Of a stretch of 64,000 nt of DNA, positions 56,742 to 64,000 are shown piece after piece. Both the position numbers and the translations under genes were made by a program. Each line of letters starts with the position of its first letter. Positions within the stretch are counted from its first letter, which is position 1. The notes beneath the pieces are model-generated. The model saw only the letters and a list, made by a program, of their open reading frames with translations. It was not told where the DNA came from and searched no databases. Source of the stretch: Rhodococcus sp. P1Y (GTDB lineage Bacteria > Actinomycetota > Actinomycetes > Mycobacteriales > Mycobacteriaceae); NCBI RefSeq assembly GCF_003641205.1, contig NZ_CP032762.1:4092001-4156000 (forward strand). Direction: 5' to 3'.

Positions 56742-57565
56742 CCACCTCCGAGAAACCACGGAACGCCGAAGCGCCCGATCCGCCCGACATGGAAGCGGCT
56801 CCCGACGAAGGAGCATCCGAGCGAGGGGCAGCGAAACGCGCGGAGCGCATGCGCCTGCTGGTCCAGCCCATCGTCGTTCTGGTGCTCGTTGTCGGAGTGC
56901 TGGTCTGGGCCTTCGGACGCGAGCTGACCGCGACGCAGGAGGGCAGCATCAGCATGTCCAACATCGCGACGCTGACGTGGCAGCACATCCTGCTCACCGC
57001 CGCCGTCGTCGTCATCGTCGTTGCCATTGCCGTCCCGCTGGGAACGGTTCTGACCAGGCCCGGATACACCAAGCTTGCGCCGTTCTTCGTCGGTATCGCC
57101 AACATCGGAGCTGCGGCGCCCGCGATCGGACTCCTCGTTCTCTTCTATCTTGCGACGAGACAAACAGGTTTCTGGATCGGCGTTCTGCCGATTGCGTTCT
57201 ACTCATTGCTTCCCGTGCTGCGCAACACGATTCTCGGCTATCAAGAAGTGGACAAGACGTTGATCGACGCAGGCCGAGGCCAGGGAATGTCGGCGATGAC
57301 GGTGCTGCGCAAGGTGGAATTCCCCATGGCGGTTCCCTACATTCTCGCCGGACTTCGTACATCGCTCGTTCTCGCTGTCGGCACTGCCACGCTGTGCTTC
57401 CTGGTCAGCGCAGGTGGACTGGGCATTCTGATCGACACCGGTTACAAACTTCGCGACAACGTCACCCTCGTTGTCGGAGCCGTTCTCGCCGTGTCGCTCG
57501 CCTTGTTCATCGACTGGCTCGGCGCATTGGCCGAGCAGTTCCTCGGACCGAAGGGCCTTCGATGA
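56738..57565 (+). CDS. ABC transporter permease, glycine betaine/choline type (second)
   Basis: Second permease, 275 residues, with a long hydrophilic N-terminus of about 45 residues rich in Glu, Ala and Pro before the first helix (LLVQPIVVLVLVVGVLVWAF). The membrane part resembles the first permease and has the coupling segment LIDAGRGQGMSAMTVLRKVEFPMAVPYILAGLR. It begins in an ATGA overlap with the ATPase and ends in an ATGA overlap with the binding protein. Two different permeases suggest a heterodimeric channel. Confidence 0.88.
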   Translation: MTTSEKPRNAEAPDPPDMEAAPDEGASERGAAKRAERMRLLVQPIVVLVLVVGVLVWAFGRELTATQEGSISMSNIATLTWQHILLTAAVVVIVVAIAVPLGTVLTRPGYTKLAPFFVGIANIGAAAPAIGLLVLFYLATRQTGFWIGVLPIAFYSLLPVLRNTILGYQEVDKTLIDAGRGQGMSAMTVLRKVEFPMAVPYILAGLRTSLVLAVGTATLCFLVSAGGLGILIDTGYKLRDNVTLVVGAVLAVSLALFIDWLGALAEQFLGPKGLR

Positions 57566-58539
57566 AAGCCGGTGCTCGACGCCTCGTCGCACTCGCCATG
57601 ACAGCGTCGATTCTGGCCGCGTGCGGTCTCGAATCGGGCGGAGCGGTCCCGCTGGCCGTAGGTCCCGGCAGCATCGAACCGATCCCCGAACTGGAAGATG
57701 TGAAGATCACGGTGGGGTCCAAGGACTTCACCGAGCAGATCACCCTCGGCTACATTATCGAGTTCGCATTGTCGGCCGCAGGTGCCGACGTTCGCGACCT
57801 CACCAACATTCAGGGCTCCAACAGCACTCGCGATGCCCAACTCGACGGCCAGATCGATATCACCTACGAGTACACGGGTACGGGTTGGATCAACTACCTC
57901 GGCAACGAAACTCCGCTGCCGGATTCGACCGAACAGTACGAGGCTGTGCGTGACGCAGATCTGGAGGCCAACGACATGGTGTGGGCTGAGCCAGCGCCCA
58001 TGAACAACACCTACGCCATCGCCATGAACCGTCAGACCGCCGAACAGACCGGCGTGAAAACGTTGTCCGATTACGCGCGGTTGGTCGGATCCGATCCAGC
58101 CGCGGCCACCACGTGCGTGGAAACCGAGTTCAACGTTCGTCAGGACGGTTATCCGGGCATGGCGGCGAAGTACGAATTCGACCCTGGTGCTGCTCCTCGG
58201 CAGATTCTGCAGACAGGCATCATCTACCAGGCCACGGCGGACGGAACACAGTGCAAATTCGGTGAGGTGTTCACCACCGACGGGCGGATCATCGCGCTCG
58301 ATCTCGTGCTGCTGGAGGACGATCGAGCATTCTTCCCGAAGTACAACCCTGCCCTGGTGATGAAAAAAGCCTTCGCCGACGCACATCCGCAGATCGCGGA
58401 GGTCATGGCGCCCATCTCCGAAAAGCTCACCAACGAAGTCATGACCGAGCTCAACCGCCAGGTCGACGTCGAGGGACTGGAGCCCGCCGAGGTCGCCCGT
58501 GACTGGTTGGTCTCCGAAGGCTTCGTCACAGCCCAGTGA
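57562..58539 (+). CDS. ABC transporter substrate-binding lipoprotein, OpuAC/ProX family
   Basis: Lipid-anchored binding protein of 325 residues. The signal peptide ends with the lipobox ILAACG (Cys21). The mature part starts KITVGSKDFTEQITLGYI, the usual beginning of ProX/OsmX-like proteins, then SNSTRDAQLDGQIDITYEYTG, with the D-x-Y-x-E-Y-T segment of this family. Aromatic residues needed for quaternary-amine binding are plausible (Tyr and Trp around YTGTGWINYL) but the ligand cannot be named. It ends 25 bases before the convergent glnE. Confidence 0.88.
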   Translation: MKAGARRLVALAMTASILAACGLESGGAVPLAVGPGSIEPIPELEDVKITVGSKDFTEQITLGYIIEFALSAAGADVRDLTNIQGSNSTRDAQLDGQIDITYEYTGTGWINYLGNETPLPDSTEQYEAVRDADLEANDMVWAEPAPMNNTYAIAMNRQTAEQTGVKTLSDYARLVGSDPAAATTCVETEFNVRQDGYPGMAAKYEFDPGAAPRQILQTGIIYQATADGTQCKFGEVFTTDGRIIALDLVLLEDDRAFFPKYNPALVMKKAFADAHPQIAEVMAPISEKLTNEVMTELNRQVDVEGLEPAEVARDWLVSEGFVTAQ

Positions 58540-58564
58540 CCGGTGTGGTGAGGGCTTCGCGGCG

Positions 58565-61500
58565 TCAGGCGCCGAAAGTCCTCTCCACAACGGCTTTTGC
58601 CCGACGCGTCACCCGTAGGTAGTTGTCGAGGAACTCGCTGGCGTCGGCGTTCTCCCATCCTGCAACCTTCGCGACGGCGGACAACACATGTCCCGGCCGC
58701 GGCAGCTGGTCGGTCGGCTTCCCGCGGACCAGCACCAGTGCGTTGCGCGCTTTGGTGGCGAGAATCCAGGCCTCGCGCAGCAATTCGACATCGGTTTCGC
58801 TCATCAGCTCGGCGGCGCCGATGGCGTCGAGGCTCTGCAGCGTCGACGTGTTGTGCAAGGACGGAACATCGTGTGCGTGGCGCAGCTGGATGAGCTGCAC
58901 AGTCCATTCGATGTCGGCGAGACCGCCGCGACCGAGTTTCGTGTGCGTTGCCGGATCGGCGCCCTTGGGTAGTCGCTCGGAGTCGATGCGTGCCTTTATC
59001 CGGCGAATTTCTCGCACCGCGTCCACCGACACACCACCTTCGGGGTAGCGCACCCGGTCTGCCATCAACAAGAACTCGATCCCGAGGTCCTGATCGCCGG
59101 CGACTTGATGAGCACGCAGAAGCGCCTGGACCTCCCACGCCTGTGCCCATTGCGCGTAATACGCCTCGTACGAGGCGAGGGTTCGAACCACAGGACCGTT
59201 CCGTCCTTCCGGACGAAGACCGGTGTCGACCTCGAGTGGCGGGTCGGTACTCGGCGCCCCGAGGAGCTTGCGGATGCGATCGGCGATCCCGTTGGCCCAC
59301 TTGACTGCAGCGCTGTCGTCGGCGCCTGCAACGGGCTTGCAGACGAACAACACGTCCGCATCGCTTCCGTAGCCCAGCTCTCCCCCGCCGAGGCGTCCCA
59401 TACCGATGACGGCAAGGGCGGCCGGAGCAGGCTCACCGCGTTCGGCGACGCTCGCCCGTATCGCTGCGTCGAGAGCCGCATTGATGACCGCGGCCCATAC
59501 CGACGACAGCGCACGGCACACCTGGGGCACATCCAGCATTCCGAGAATGTCAGCGGACGCCACGCGCGCGAGCTCGTGACGCCGGAGTGCGCGAGCTGCG
59601 TTGATGGCGCGCACCGGGTCCTCGTAGCGACCCGAGGACGACAGGATCGCGCGATAGGTTTCCTCCGGTTCGGCGTCGAGCAGACGTGGACCGGTCGGAC
59701 CGTCGGCAAACAATCGAATGACCTCGGGCGCCTTGATCAACAGGTCCGGTACGTAGGCCGAAGACCCGAGAACGATCATCAGTCTCTGAGCGACGGCACC
59801 TTCGTCACGCAACGTCCGTAGGAACCAGGTCTGATCGACAGTAGCCTCGGACAGCCTGCGGTAGTTGAGCAACCCTGCGTCCGGATCCGGTGTGTCGGCG
59901 AGCCATTCGAGCAGAGTCGGCAGTAGAACGGCCTGGATCTGACCACGCCGTGTACCACTGCCTACAAGGGCGCGAAGGTGACCGAGTGCGTTTTCGGGAG
60001 TGGCGTAACCGAGGGCAGCGAGCTGGCGGATCGCAGCATCGGGTGTGAGCCGAACGGTGTCCGAGTCGAACCGAACGACCGAGTCGAGTAGCGGGCGGTA
60101 GAACAACTTGGCATGCAATCTGCGAATGCGCTGCGCGTTGCGCTTGATCTCCGCACTCAACACCCCGAGCGCGTCCCGGTTGCCGTCGGGGCGCATGTGC
60201 GCCGCGCGTGCGAGCCACCGCAACGCTTCTTCGTCCTCCGGCGGCGGAAGCGTGTGCGTGCGCTTCATACGCTGCAATTGCAGACGGTGTTCGATGAGAC
60301 GAAGGAACTCGTACGACGCCGTCAGGTTCGCGGCGTCGTCGCGGCCGATGTAGCCGCCGTCGGTGAGCGCTGCCAGCGCGTCGACCGTGCCGAGGACACG
60401 CAACGACTCGTCGGTTCGGCCGTGGACGAGTTGCAAGAGCTGAACCGCGAACTCGACGTCGCGCAGAGATCCTCGGCCGAGCTTGATCTCGCGCTCTCGC
60501 AGCTCCGGTGGGACCATCTCTTCGACGCGGCGACGCATGGCCCGCACCTCGGGTACGAAGTCCTCACGTTGCGAGGCGAGCCACACCATCGGATTGAGCG
60601 CTGAGACGTAATCGTGCCCGAGCTCGAGATCTCCGGTCATCGGCCTCGCCTTGAGCAACGCCTGGAACTCCCAGGTCTTCGCCCATCGCTTGTAGTAGGC
60701 GATGTGCGAGTCGAGGGTACGGACGAGCTCGCCCCGCTTCCCTTCCGGCCGCAACGCTGCATCGACCTCGAAGAATGCCGACGAACCGATGCGCATCATT
60801 TCGCCCGCGATTCGACTGGCCACCGAGTCTGCGGGTTCGGCGACGAACACGACGTCCACGTCGGAGACGTAATTGAGTTCTCGCGCACCACATTTACCCA
60901 TGGCGATGACCGCGAGTCGTGTCGGGCACGGTTCGTCAGGGCATGCCGTCGCCACAGCGACGGCAAGGGCGGCCGTCAACGCAGCATCGGCCATGTCGGA
61001 CAGCTGGGTCCCCACCAACTGGTACGGCAGCACCGGTTCGTTCTCGACGGTTGCGGCGAGATCGGCGGCTGCGAGCACCATCACCTGATCGCGGTATGTC
61101 TTACGCAGGGCGACAACAGCTTCCGGACCGGTGATGCCGGCGCGATAGAGCGAGGGGGACGCGTTCTCACCGGTCTCGGGTACTGCGCGCACCGAATCGA
61201 GTAGCTCCTGGGTGAGCTGGCTCTTCGACGGCAGTTCGATTCGGCCGTTGACAACGGACTGTTTGCCCTCGGGCGTACGCAGCTCTCGCCACAGTTCGGG
61301 ATCGGAGACGAGGTGATCGGCGAGCGCACTCGACGCGCCGGACAACCCGAACAGGCGTCCTCGCAAGCCCTTGTCCGAGCGCAGAGCGGCATCCAGTTCG
61401 GCGAATTTGTCACCGAGCGCGTCGTCGAGTCTGACGACGGTCCGAAGCGCGAGATCTGCATTCGCAGCACGGGAGAGAGACCACAGCAACTCGAGACTGT

Positions 61501-61609
61501 CCTCGTCCGTCCACCCGAGCTTCTGCAGATCTGCGGGCGCAGTCGACTCCACCAAGCCGAGTCGGCCTGCCCCTGGGACTACCGAACGTGACGTGGGCGG
61601 GCGCACCAT
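58565..61609 (-). CDS. glnE: Glutamine synthetase adenylyltransferase/adenylyl-removing enzyme
   Basis: Bifunctional regulator of GlnA1 by attaching and removing AMP at Tyr406. 1014 residues, the expected length. Two nucleotidyltransferase domains are seen: an N-terminal one with [10 protein letters not shown] at residue 247 (Asp250, Asp252), corresponding to the de-adenylylating part, and a C-terminal one with GSDAD at 748-752, the adenylylating part. Each is followed by a helical GlnD/PII-type domain. ATG at 61607-61609. Upstream lie three TTACCTCGT copies. Order glnA1-glnE-glnA2 is as in mycobacteria except for the inserted ABC operon. Confidence 0.95.
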   Translation of the reverse strand: MVRPPTSRSVVPGAGRLGLVESTAPADLQKLGWTDEDSLELLWSLSRAANADLALRTVVRLDDALGDKFAELDAALRSDKGLRGRLFGLSGASSALADHLVSDPELWRELRTPEGKQSVVNGRIELPSKSQLTQELLDSVRAVPETGENASPSLYRAGITGPEAVVALRKTYRDQVMVLAAADLAATVENEPVLPYQLVGTQLSDMADAALTAALAVAVATACPDEPCPTRLAVIAMGKCGARELNYVSDVDVVFVAEPADSVASRIAGEMMRIGSSAFFEVDAALRPEGKRGELVRTLDSHIAYYKRWAKTWEFQALLKARPMTGDLELGHDYVSALNPMVWLASQREDFVPEVRAMRRRVEEMVPPELREREIKLGRGSLRDVEFAVQLLQLVHGRTDESLRVLGTVDALAALTDGGYIGRDDAANLTASYEFLRLIEHRLQLQRMKRTHTLPPPEDEEALRWLARAAHMRPDGNRDALGVLSAEIKRNAQRIRRLHAKLFYRPLLDSVVRFDSDTVRLTPDAAIRQLAALGYATPENALGHLRALVGSGTRRGQIQAVLLPTLLEWLADTPDPDAGLLNYRRLSEATVDQTWFLRTLRDEGAVAQRLMIVLGSSAYVPDLLIKAPEVIRLFADGPTGPRLLDAEPEETYRAILSSSGRYEDPVRAINAARALRRHELARVASADILGMLDVPQVCRALSSVWAAVINAALDAAIRASVAERGEPAPAALAVIGMGRLGGGELGYGSDADVLFVCKPVAGADDSAAVKWANGIADRIRKLLGAPSTDPPLEVDTGLRPEGRNGPVVRTLASYEAYYAQWAQAWEVQALLRAHQVAGDQDLGIEFLLMADRVRYPEGGVSVDAVREIRRIKARIDSERLPKGADPATHTKLGRGGLADIEWTVQLIQLRHAHDVPSLHNTSTLQSLDAIGAAELMSETDVELLREAWILATKARNALVLVRGKPTDQLPRPGHVLSAVAKVAGWENADASEFLDNYLRVTRRAKAVVERTFGA

Positions 61610-61642
61610 CAGCGAACACCTCGACTTTGGCGTGACACTTCA

Positions 61643-61689
61643 TTTACCTCGTAAAGGATGGGTTCTTACCTCGTACTCGAACGAGGTAA
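61643..61689. promoter_or_regulatory. Candidate operator: three TTACCTCGT copies upstream of glnE
   Basis: TTACCTCGT occurs at about 61644-61652 and 61666-61674, and inverted as ACGAGGTAA at 61681-61689; the last two form a 9-base inverted repeat with a 6-base spacer. The cluster starts 34 bases upstream of the glnE ATG. It may be a regulator site or part of a glnA2 3' hairpin. Confidence 0.5.
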
Positions 61690-61742
61690 AACCTAGCCCA
61701 TACGCGGTGTCGTCCCGTGCAGACCACCCGGACCCGTCCGCG

Positions 61743-63083
61743 TCAGAGACCTAGGTACGCCTTTAACTCGTACGGGGTCACGTGGCTCCGGTACTCCTCC
61801 CACTCGCGACGCTTGTTGCGGAGGAAGAAGTCGAAGACGTGCTCACCGAGTGCCTCGGCGACCAGTTCCGAATTTTCCATCGCGTTGAGTGCCTGGTCGA
61901 GGTTGCCCGGAAGTTCTTTGTATCCCATCGCCCGACGCTCGGCCGTGGTCAGTGCCCACACGTCTTCCTCTGCCTCGGGAGGCAGCGTGTAGCCCTTTTC
62001 GATTCCGCGAAGGCCCGCGGCGAGAAGAACTGCGAACGCGAGGTACGGGTTGCACGCCGAATCGGGACTACGGATTTCGACACGACGAGAGGACGCCTTG
62101 TTCGGGGTGTACATCGGCACGCGAATCAAGGCCGAGCGGTTGGCGGGTCCCCACGAGGCCGCTGTCGGCGCTTCGCCGCCGCGGACGAGACGCTTGTAGG
62201 AGTTCACCCACTGGTTCGTGACGGCGCTGATCTCATTGGCGTGCTCGAGAATGCCGGCGATGAACGACTTGCCGGTCTCCGACAGCTGCATCGGATCGTC
62301 CGGGTTGTGGAACGCGTTCGTATCGCCCTCGAAGAGGCTCATGTGCGTGTGCATAGCCGAGCCGGCCTGATCACTGAACGGCTTCGGCATGAACGTCGCG
62401 CGCACACCCTCTTCGATTGCCACCTCTTTGACGACGTAGCGGAAGGTCATGATGTTGTCTGCCATCGACAGTGCGTCGGCGTAACGGAGGTCGATCTCCT
62501 GCTGACCGGGGGCGGCCTCGTGGTGACTGAACTCGACCGAGATTCCCATCGATTCCAGGGCATCGATCGCGTGACGACGGAAGTTCGGCGCCGAGTCGTG
62601 TACGGCCTGATCGAAGTAGCCGCCGTTGTCGGCGGGGGTGGGCGGCGACCCGTCCTCGGGGCTGTCCTTGAGCAGGAAGAACTCGATCTCGGGGTGCACG
62701 TAGCAGCTGAAGCCGAGGTCGGCGGCCTTGCTCAGTTGACGGCGCAGCACGTGCCGCGAATCGGCCCACGACGGGGATCCGTCCGGCATCGCGATGTCGC
62801 AGAACATGCGCGCGGAGTGCTGGTGTCCCTTGCTCGTCGACCACGGCAAGATCTGGAACGTGGCCGGATCGGGCTTGGCGACGGTGTCCGCCTCGGAGAC
62901 GCGCGCGAATCCTTCGATTGCGCTGCCGTCGAATCCGATGCCCTCGTCGAAGGCACCTTCCAGCTCCGCCGGGGCGATGGCCACGGATTTCAGATACCCC
63001 AGAACATCGGTGAACCACAGGCGGACGAAGCGGATGTCCCGCTCCTCCAATGTCCGGAGCACGAATTCCTTTTGGCGATCCAT
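61743..63083 (-). CDS. glnA2: Glutamine synthetase-like protein GlnA2
   Basis: Second glutamine synthetase-family enzyme, 446 residues, the same length as mycobacterial GlnA2. ATG at 63081-63083 (MDRQKEFVLRTLEERD). Catalytic blocks are present: GIGFDGSAIEGFARVSEADT, HPEIEFFLL, EFSHHEAAPGQQEIDLRYADA, TFMPKPFSDQAGSAMHTH and NRSALIRVP. It lacks the Lys-Asp-Leu-Tyr adenylylation loop (here ALTTAERRAMGYKELP), so GlnE should not modify it. It may make an isomer of glutamine or glutamyl-amine; the exact reaction is not known from sequence. Upstream gap shows no clear GlnR site. Confidence 0.93.
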   Translation of the reverse strand: MDRQKEFVLRTLEERDIRFVRLWFTDVLGYLKSVAIAPAELEGAFDEGIGFDGSAIEGFARVSEADTVAKPDPATFQILPWSTSKGHQHSARMFCDIAMPDGSPSWADSRHVLRRQLSKAADLGFSCYVHPEIEFFLLKDSPEDGSPPTPADNGGYFDQAVHDSAPNFRRHAIDALESMGISVEFSHHEAAPGQQEIDLRYADALSMADNIMTFRYVVKEVAIEEGVRATFMPKPFSDQAGSAMHTHMSLFEGDTNAFHNPDDPMQLSETGKSFIAGILEHANEISAVTNQWVNSYKRLVRGGEAPTAASWGPANRSALIRVPMYTPNKASSRRVEIRSPDSACNPYLAFAVLLAAGLRGIEKGYTLPPEAEEDVWALTTAERRAMGYKELPGNLDQALNAMENSELVAEALGEHVFDFFLRNKRREWEEYRSHVTPYELKAYLGL

Positions 63084-63184
63084 GTCCGCGAGACTAAGCA
63101 AACCGCGTTAAATCTGTGTTACATCGTGAATTCGGTCTCACTTCCGACCTCTCTCACCTGCGGTGACACGAATGTGAGAAGTGC

Positions 63185-64000
63185 TCAACACACCAAATCG
63201 TTACCTGGCGGGACCAGATCGACGAGGTAGTCGACCAACGGACCGTCGATGCACTCCTCGCCCGAGAACGAGACGGTGTGCTGAGTTCCGTCGAACGTGA
63301 TCAGATCGGCGCCCAATTGGTCCGCCAGGTCGACGCCTGCCTGGTACGGCGTCGCCGGGTCGAACGTGGTCGACACGACGACAAGTTTCGGGATGCCCGG
63401 CACCGAGATCGTGTGCGGACTTCCGGTGTTGGGGACCGGCCAGAACGCACAGACGTCGAGCGGCGCGCTCCCCGTTCCCCGTCCGTCGTCCAGGAACGGG
63501 GCCGCCTCTCGGTACCGACGGTCTGCCTCCCCTGCTTCGGTTCGATCGGTGGTCGGTGGATCGTCGACACAGCGGATGGCGGTGAACGCATCGTCGAGAT
63601 TGGTGTAGGACCCGTCGTCCAACCTGCCCGAGTACAGGTCTGCCAGACGCAGCAGCGTGTCCCCTCGCCCCTCCATCAGTTCGTTCAGTCCCACCTTCAG
63701 CGGCCTCCACAGGCTCTGTGAGTACAACGCCTGCTGGGTCCCGGTGAGAGCGTCGTCGTAACTCAGTCCGCGCGGGTCGGTCGTCTCGGCCGGGCGGTCG
63801 ATCAGCGGATCCACCAGGGCCCGGAATTGCTCGTCGGCGAGCGTCGGGTCCGTGCCGAGAGGGCAGGCATCCGATTCGGCGCAGTCCTCAGCGAAGGCGT
63901 CGAACGCGCCCTGGAAGCCCGCACCCTGCTCGACGGCCTCGTCGACGGGGTTCTGCTCGGGATCGAGAGCGCCGTCGAGCACCATCGCTCGCACGTTCTC
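63185..64000 (-). CDS. Secreted alpha/beta-hydrolase peptidase, Hip1/CaeA type, N-terminal part beyond window
   Basis: The C-terminal about 271 residues of an exported serine hydrolase; the frame continues past the right edge, so the signal peptide and nucleophile Ser are not seen. Visible are the helical lid region (FDAFAEDCAESDACPLGTDP) with paired cysteines, and the C-terminal hydrolase part with the charge-relay Asp in VVSTTFDPATPYQ and His in DGTQHTVSFSGEECIDG. Position matches Rv2224c (CaeA/Hip1), a cell-envelope tripeptidyl-peptidase-like protease. A run of Cys residues suggests disulfides. Gene order supports the assignment, but a relative such as a tripeptidyl aminopeptidase is equally consistent. 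Confidence 0.85.
   Translation of the reverse strand, partial: ENVRAMVLDGALDPEQNPVDEAVEQGAGFQGAFDAFAEDCAESDACPLGTDPTLADEQFRALVDPLIDRPAETTDPRGLSYDDALTGTQQALYSQSLWRPLKVGLNELMEGRGDTLLRLADLYSGRLDDGSYTNLDDAFTAIRCVDDPPTTDRTEAGEADRRYREAAPFLDDGRGTGSAPLDVCAFWPVPNTGSPHTISVPGIPKLVVVSTTFDPATPYQAGVDLADQLGADLITFDGTQHTVSFSGEECIDGPLVDYLVDLVPPGNDLVC

Noticed and set aside
63084..63184. GlnR site upstream of glnA2
   Set aside because: The closest match on the minus strand (GTAAC-N6-TTAAC) has two mismatches in the second half and no matching promoter nearby.

Overview
The window is a contiguous piece of a high-GC actinobacterial chromosome. Gene content and order match the Rv2172c-to-Rv2224c interval of Mycobacterium tuberculosis almost gene for gene, with some local features closer to Corynebacterium glutamicum (a ROK glucokinase beside plsC, tandem NlpC/P60 genes). 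Together with a carotenoid cluster absent from the tuberculosis locus, this points to a mycolic-acid actinomycete, most likely Rhodococcus. The genus is inferred from gene content and recalled synteny; no search was run. No rRNA, tRNA, IS element, prophage or CRISPR array was seen.

Layout. 1-6.3 kb: a partial methylenetetrahydrofolate reductase gene, then crtE/idsA2-crtI-mptA-crtB, so a GT-C mannosyltransferase sits inside a phytoene-to-lycopene cluster. 6.3-8.9 kb: a DNA-binding protein of the PknL-substrate family, and PknL with four PASTA domains. 8.9-20 kb: aroG, an exoribonuclease, mptC, then a leftward group (two SRPBCC proteins, an ArsA-like ATPase, a CxxCxxC protein, glucokinase, PlsC-type acyltransferase), then fadD15 and pimB'. 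19.8-25.5 kb: a predicted zinc-peptidase lipoprotein, two NlpC/P60 peptidoglycan hydrolases (one behind a clear c-di-AMP riboswitch), a four-cysteine small protein and an exonuclease/UvrC-like fusion. 25.5-27.5 kb: a lone RAM-domain protein, trpD and a hypothetical.

27.6-34.4 kb holds the bcc-aa3 respiratory supercomplex genes: ctaE-qcrC-qcrA-qcrB rightward and ctaC, ctaF leftward, with a small XRE regulator and a repeat-rich spacer between. 34.6-39.9 kb: asnB (ltsA type), adenosine kinase, an A-type Fe-S carrier, glycerate kinase and a DUF3043 membrane protein. 40-42.4 kb: cobU-cobT-cobS for the lower cobalamin ligand. 42.4-46.7 kb: ilvE, gcvT, pepB and a hypothetical.

47.1-52.5 kb: the dihydrolipoamide acyltransferase with lipB and lipA, which make and attach its lipoyl cofactor, plus an epimerase-like protein and a DUF4191 protein. 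52.6-63.1 kb: an RDD protein and the nitrogen block glnA1, glnE, glnA2. glnA1 has a recognisable GlnR half-site and promoter. A four-gene ABC importer of the quaternary-amine/osmoprotectant type lies between glnA1 and glnE. The window ends inside a Hip1/CaeA-like secreted peptidase.

The main themes are envelope glycolipid and peptidoglycan work (mptA, mptC, pimB', plsC, fadD15, NlpC/P60, asnB, pknL), respiration, and nitrogen and lipoate metabolism. No clearly new multi-gene system was found. The best leads are the mannosyltransferase inside the carotenoid cluster, the riboswitch-controlled hydrolase, an ATPase that seems to start at CTG in a CTGA overlap, and several small repeat structures.
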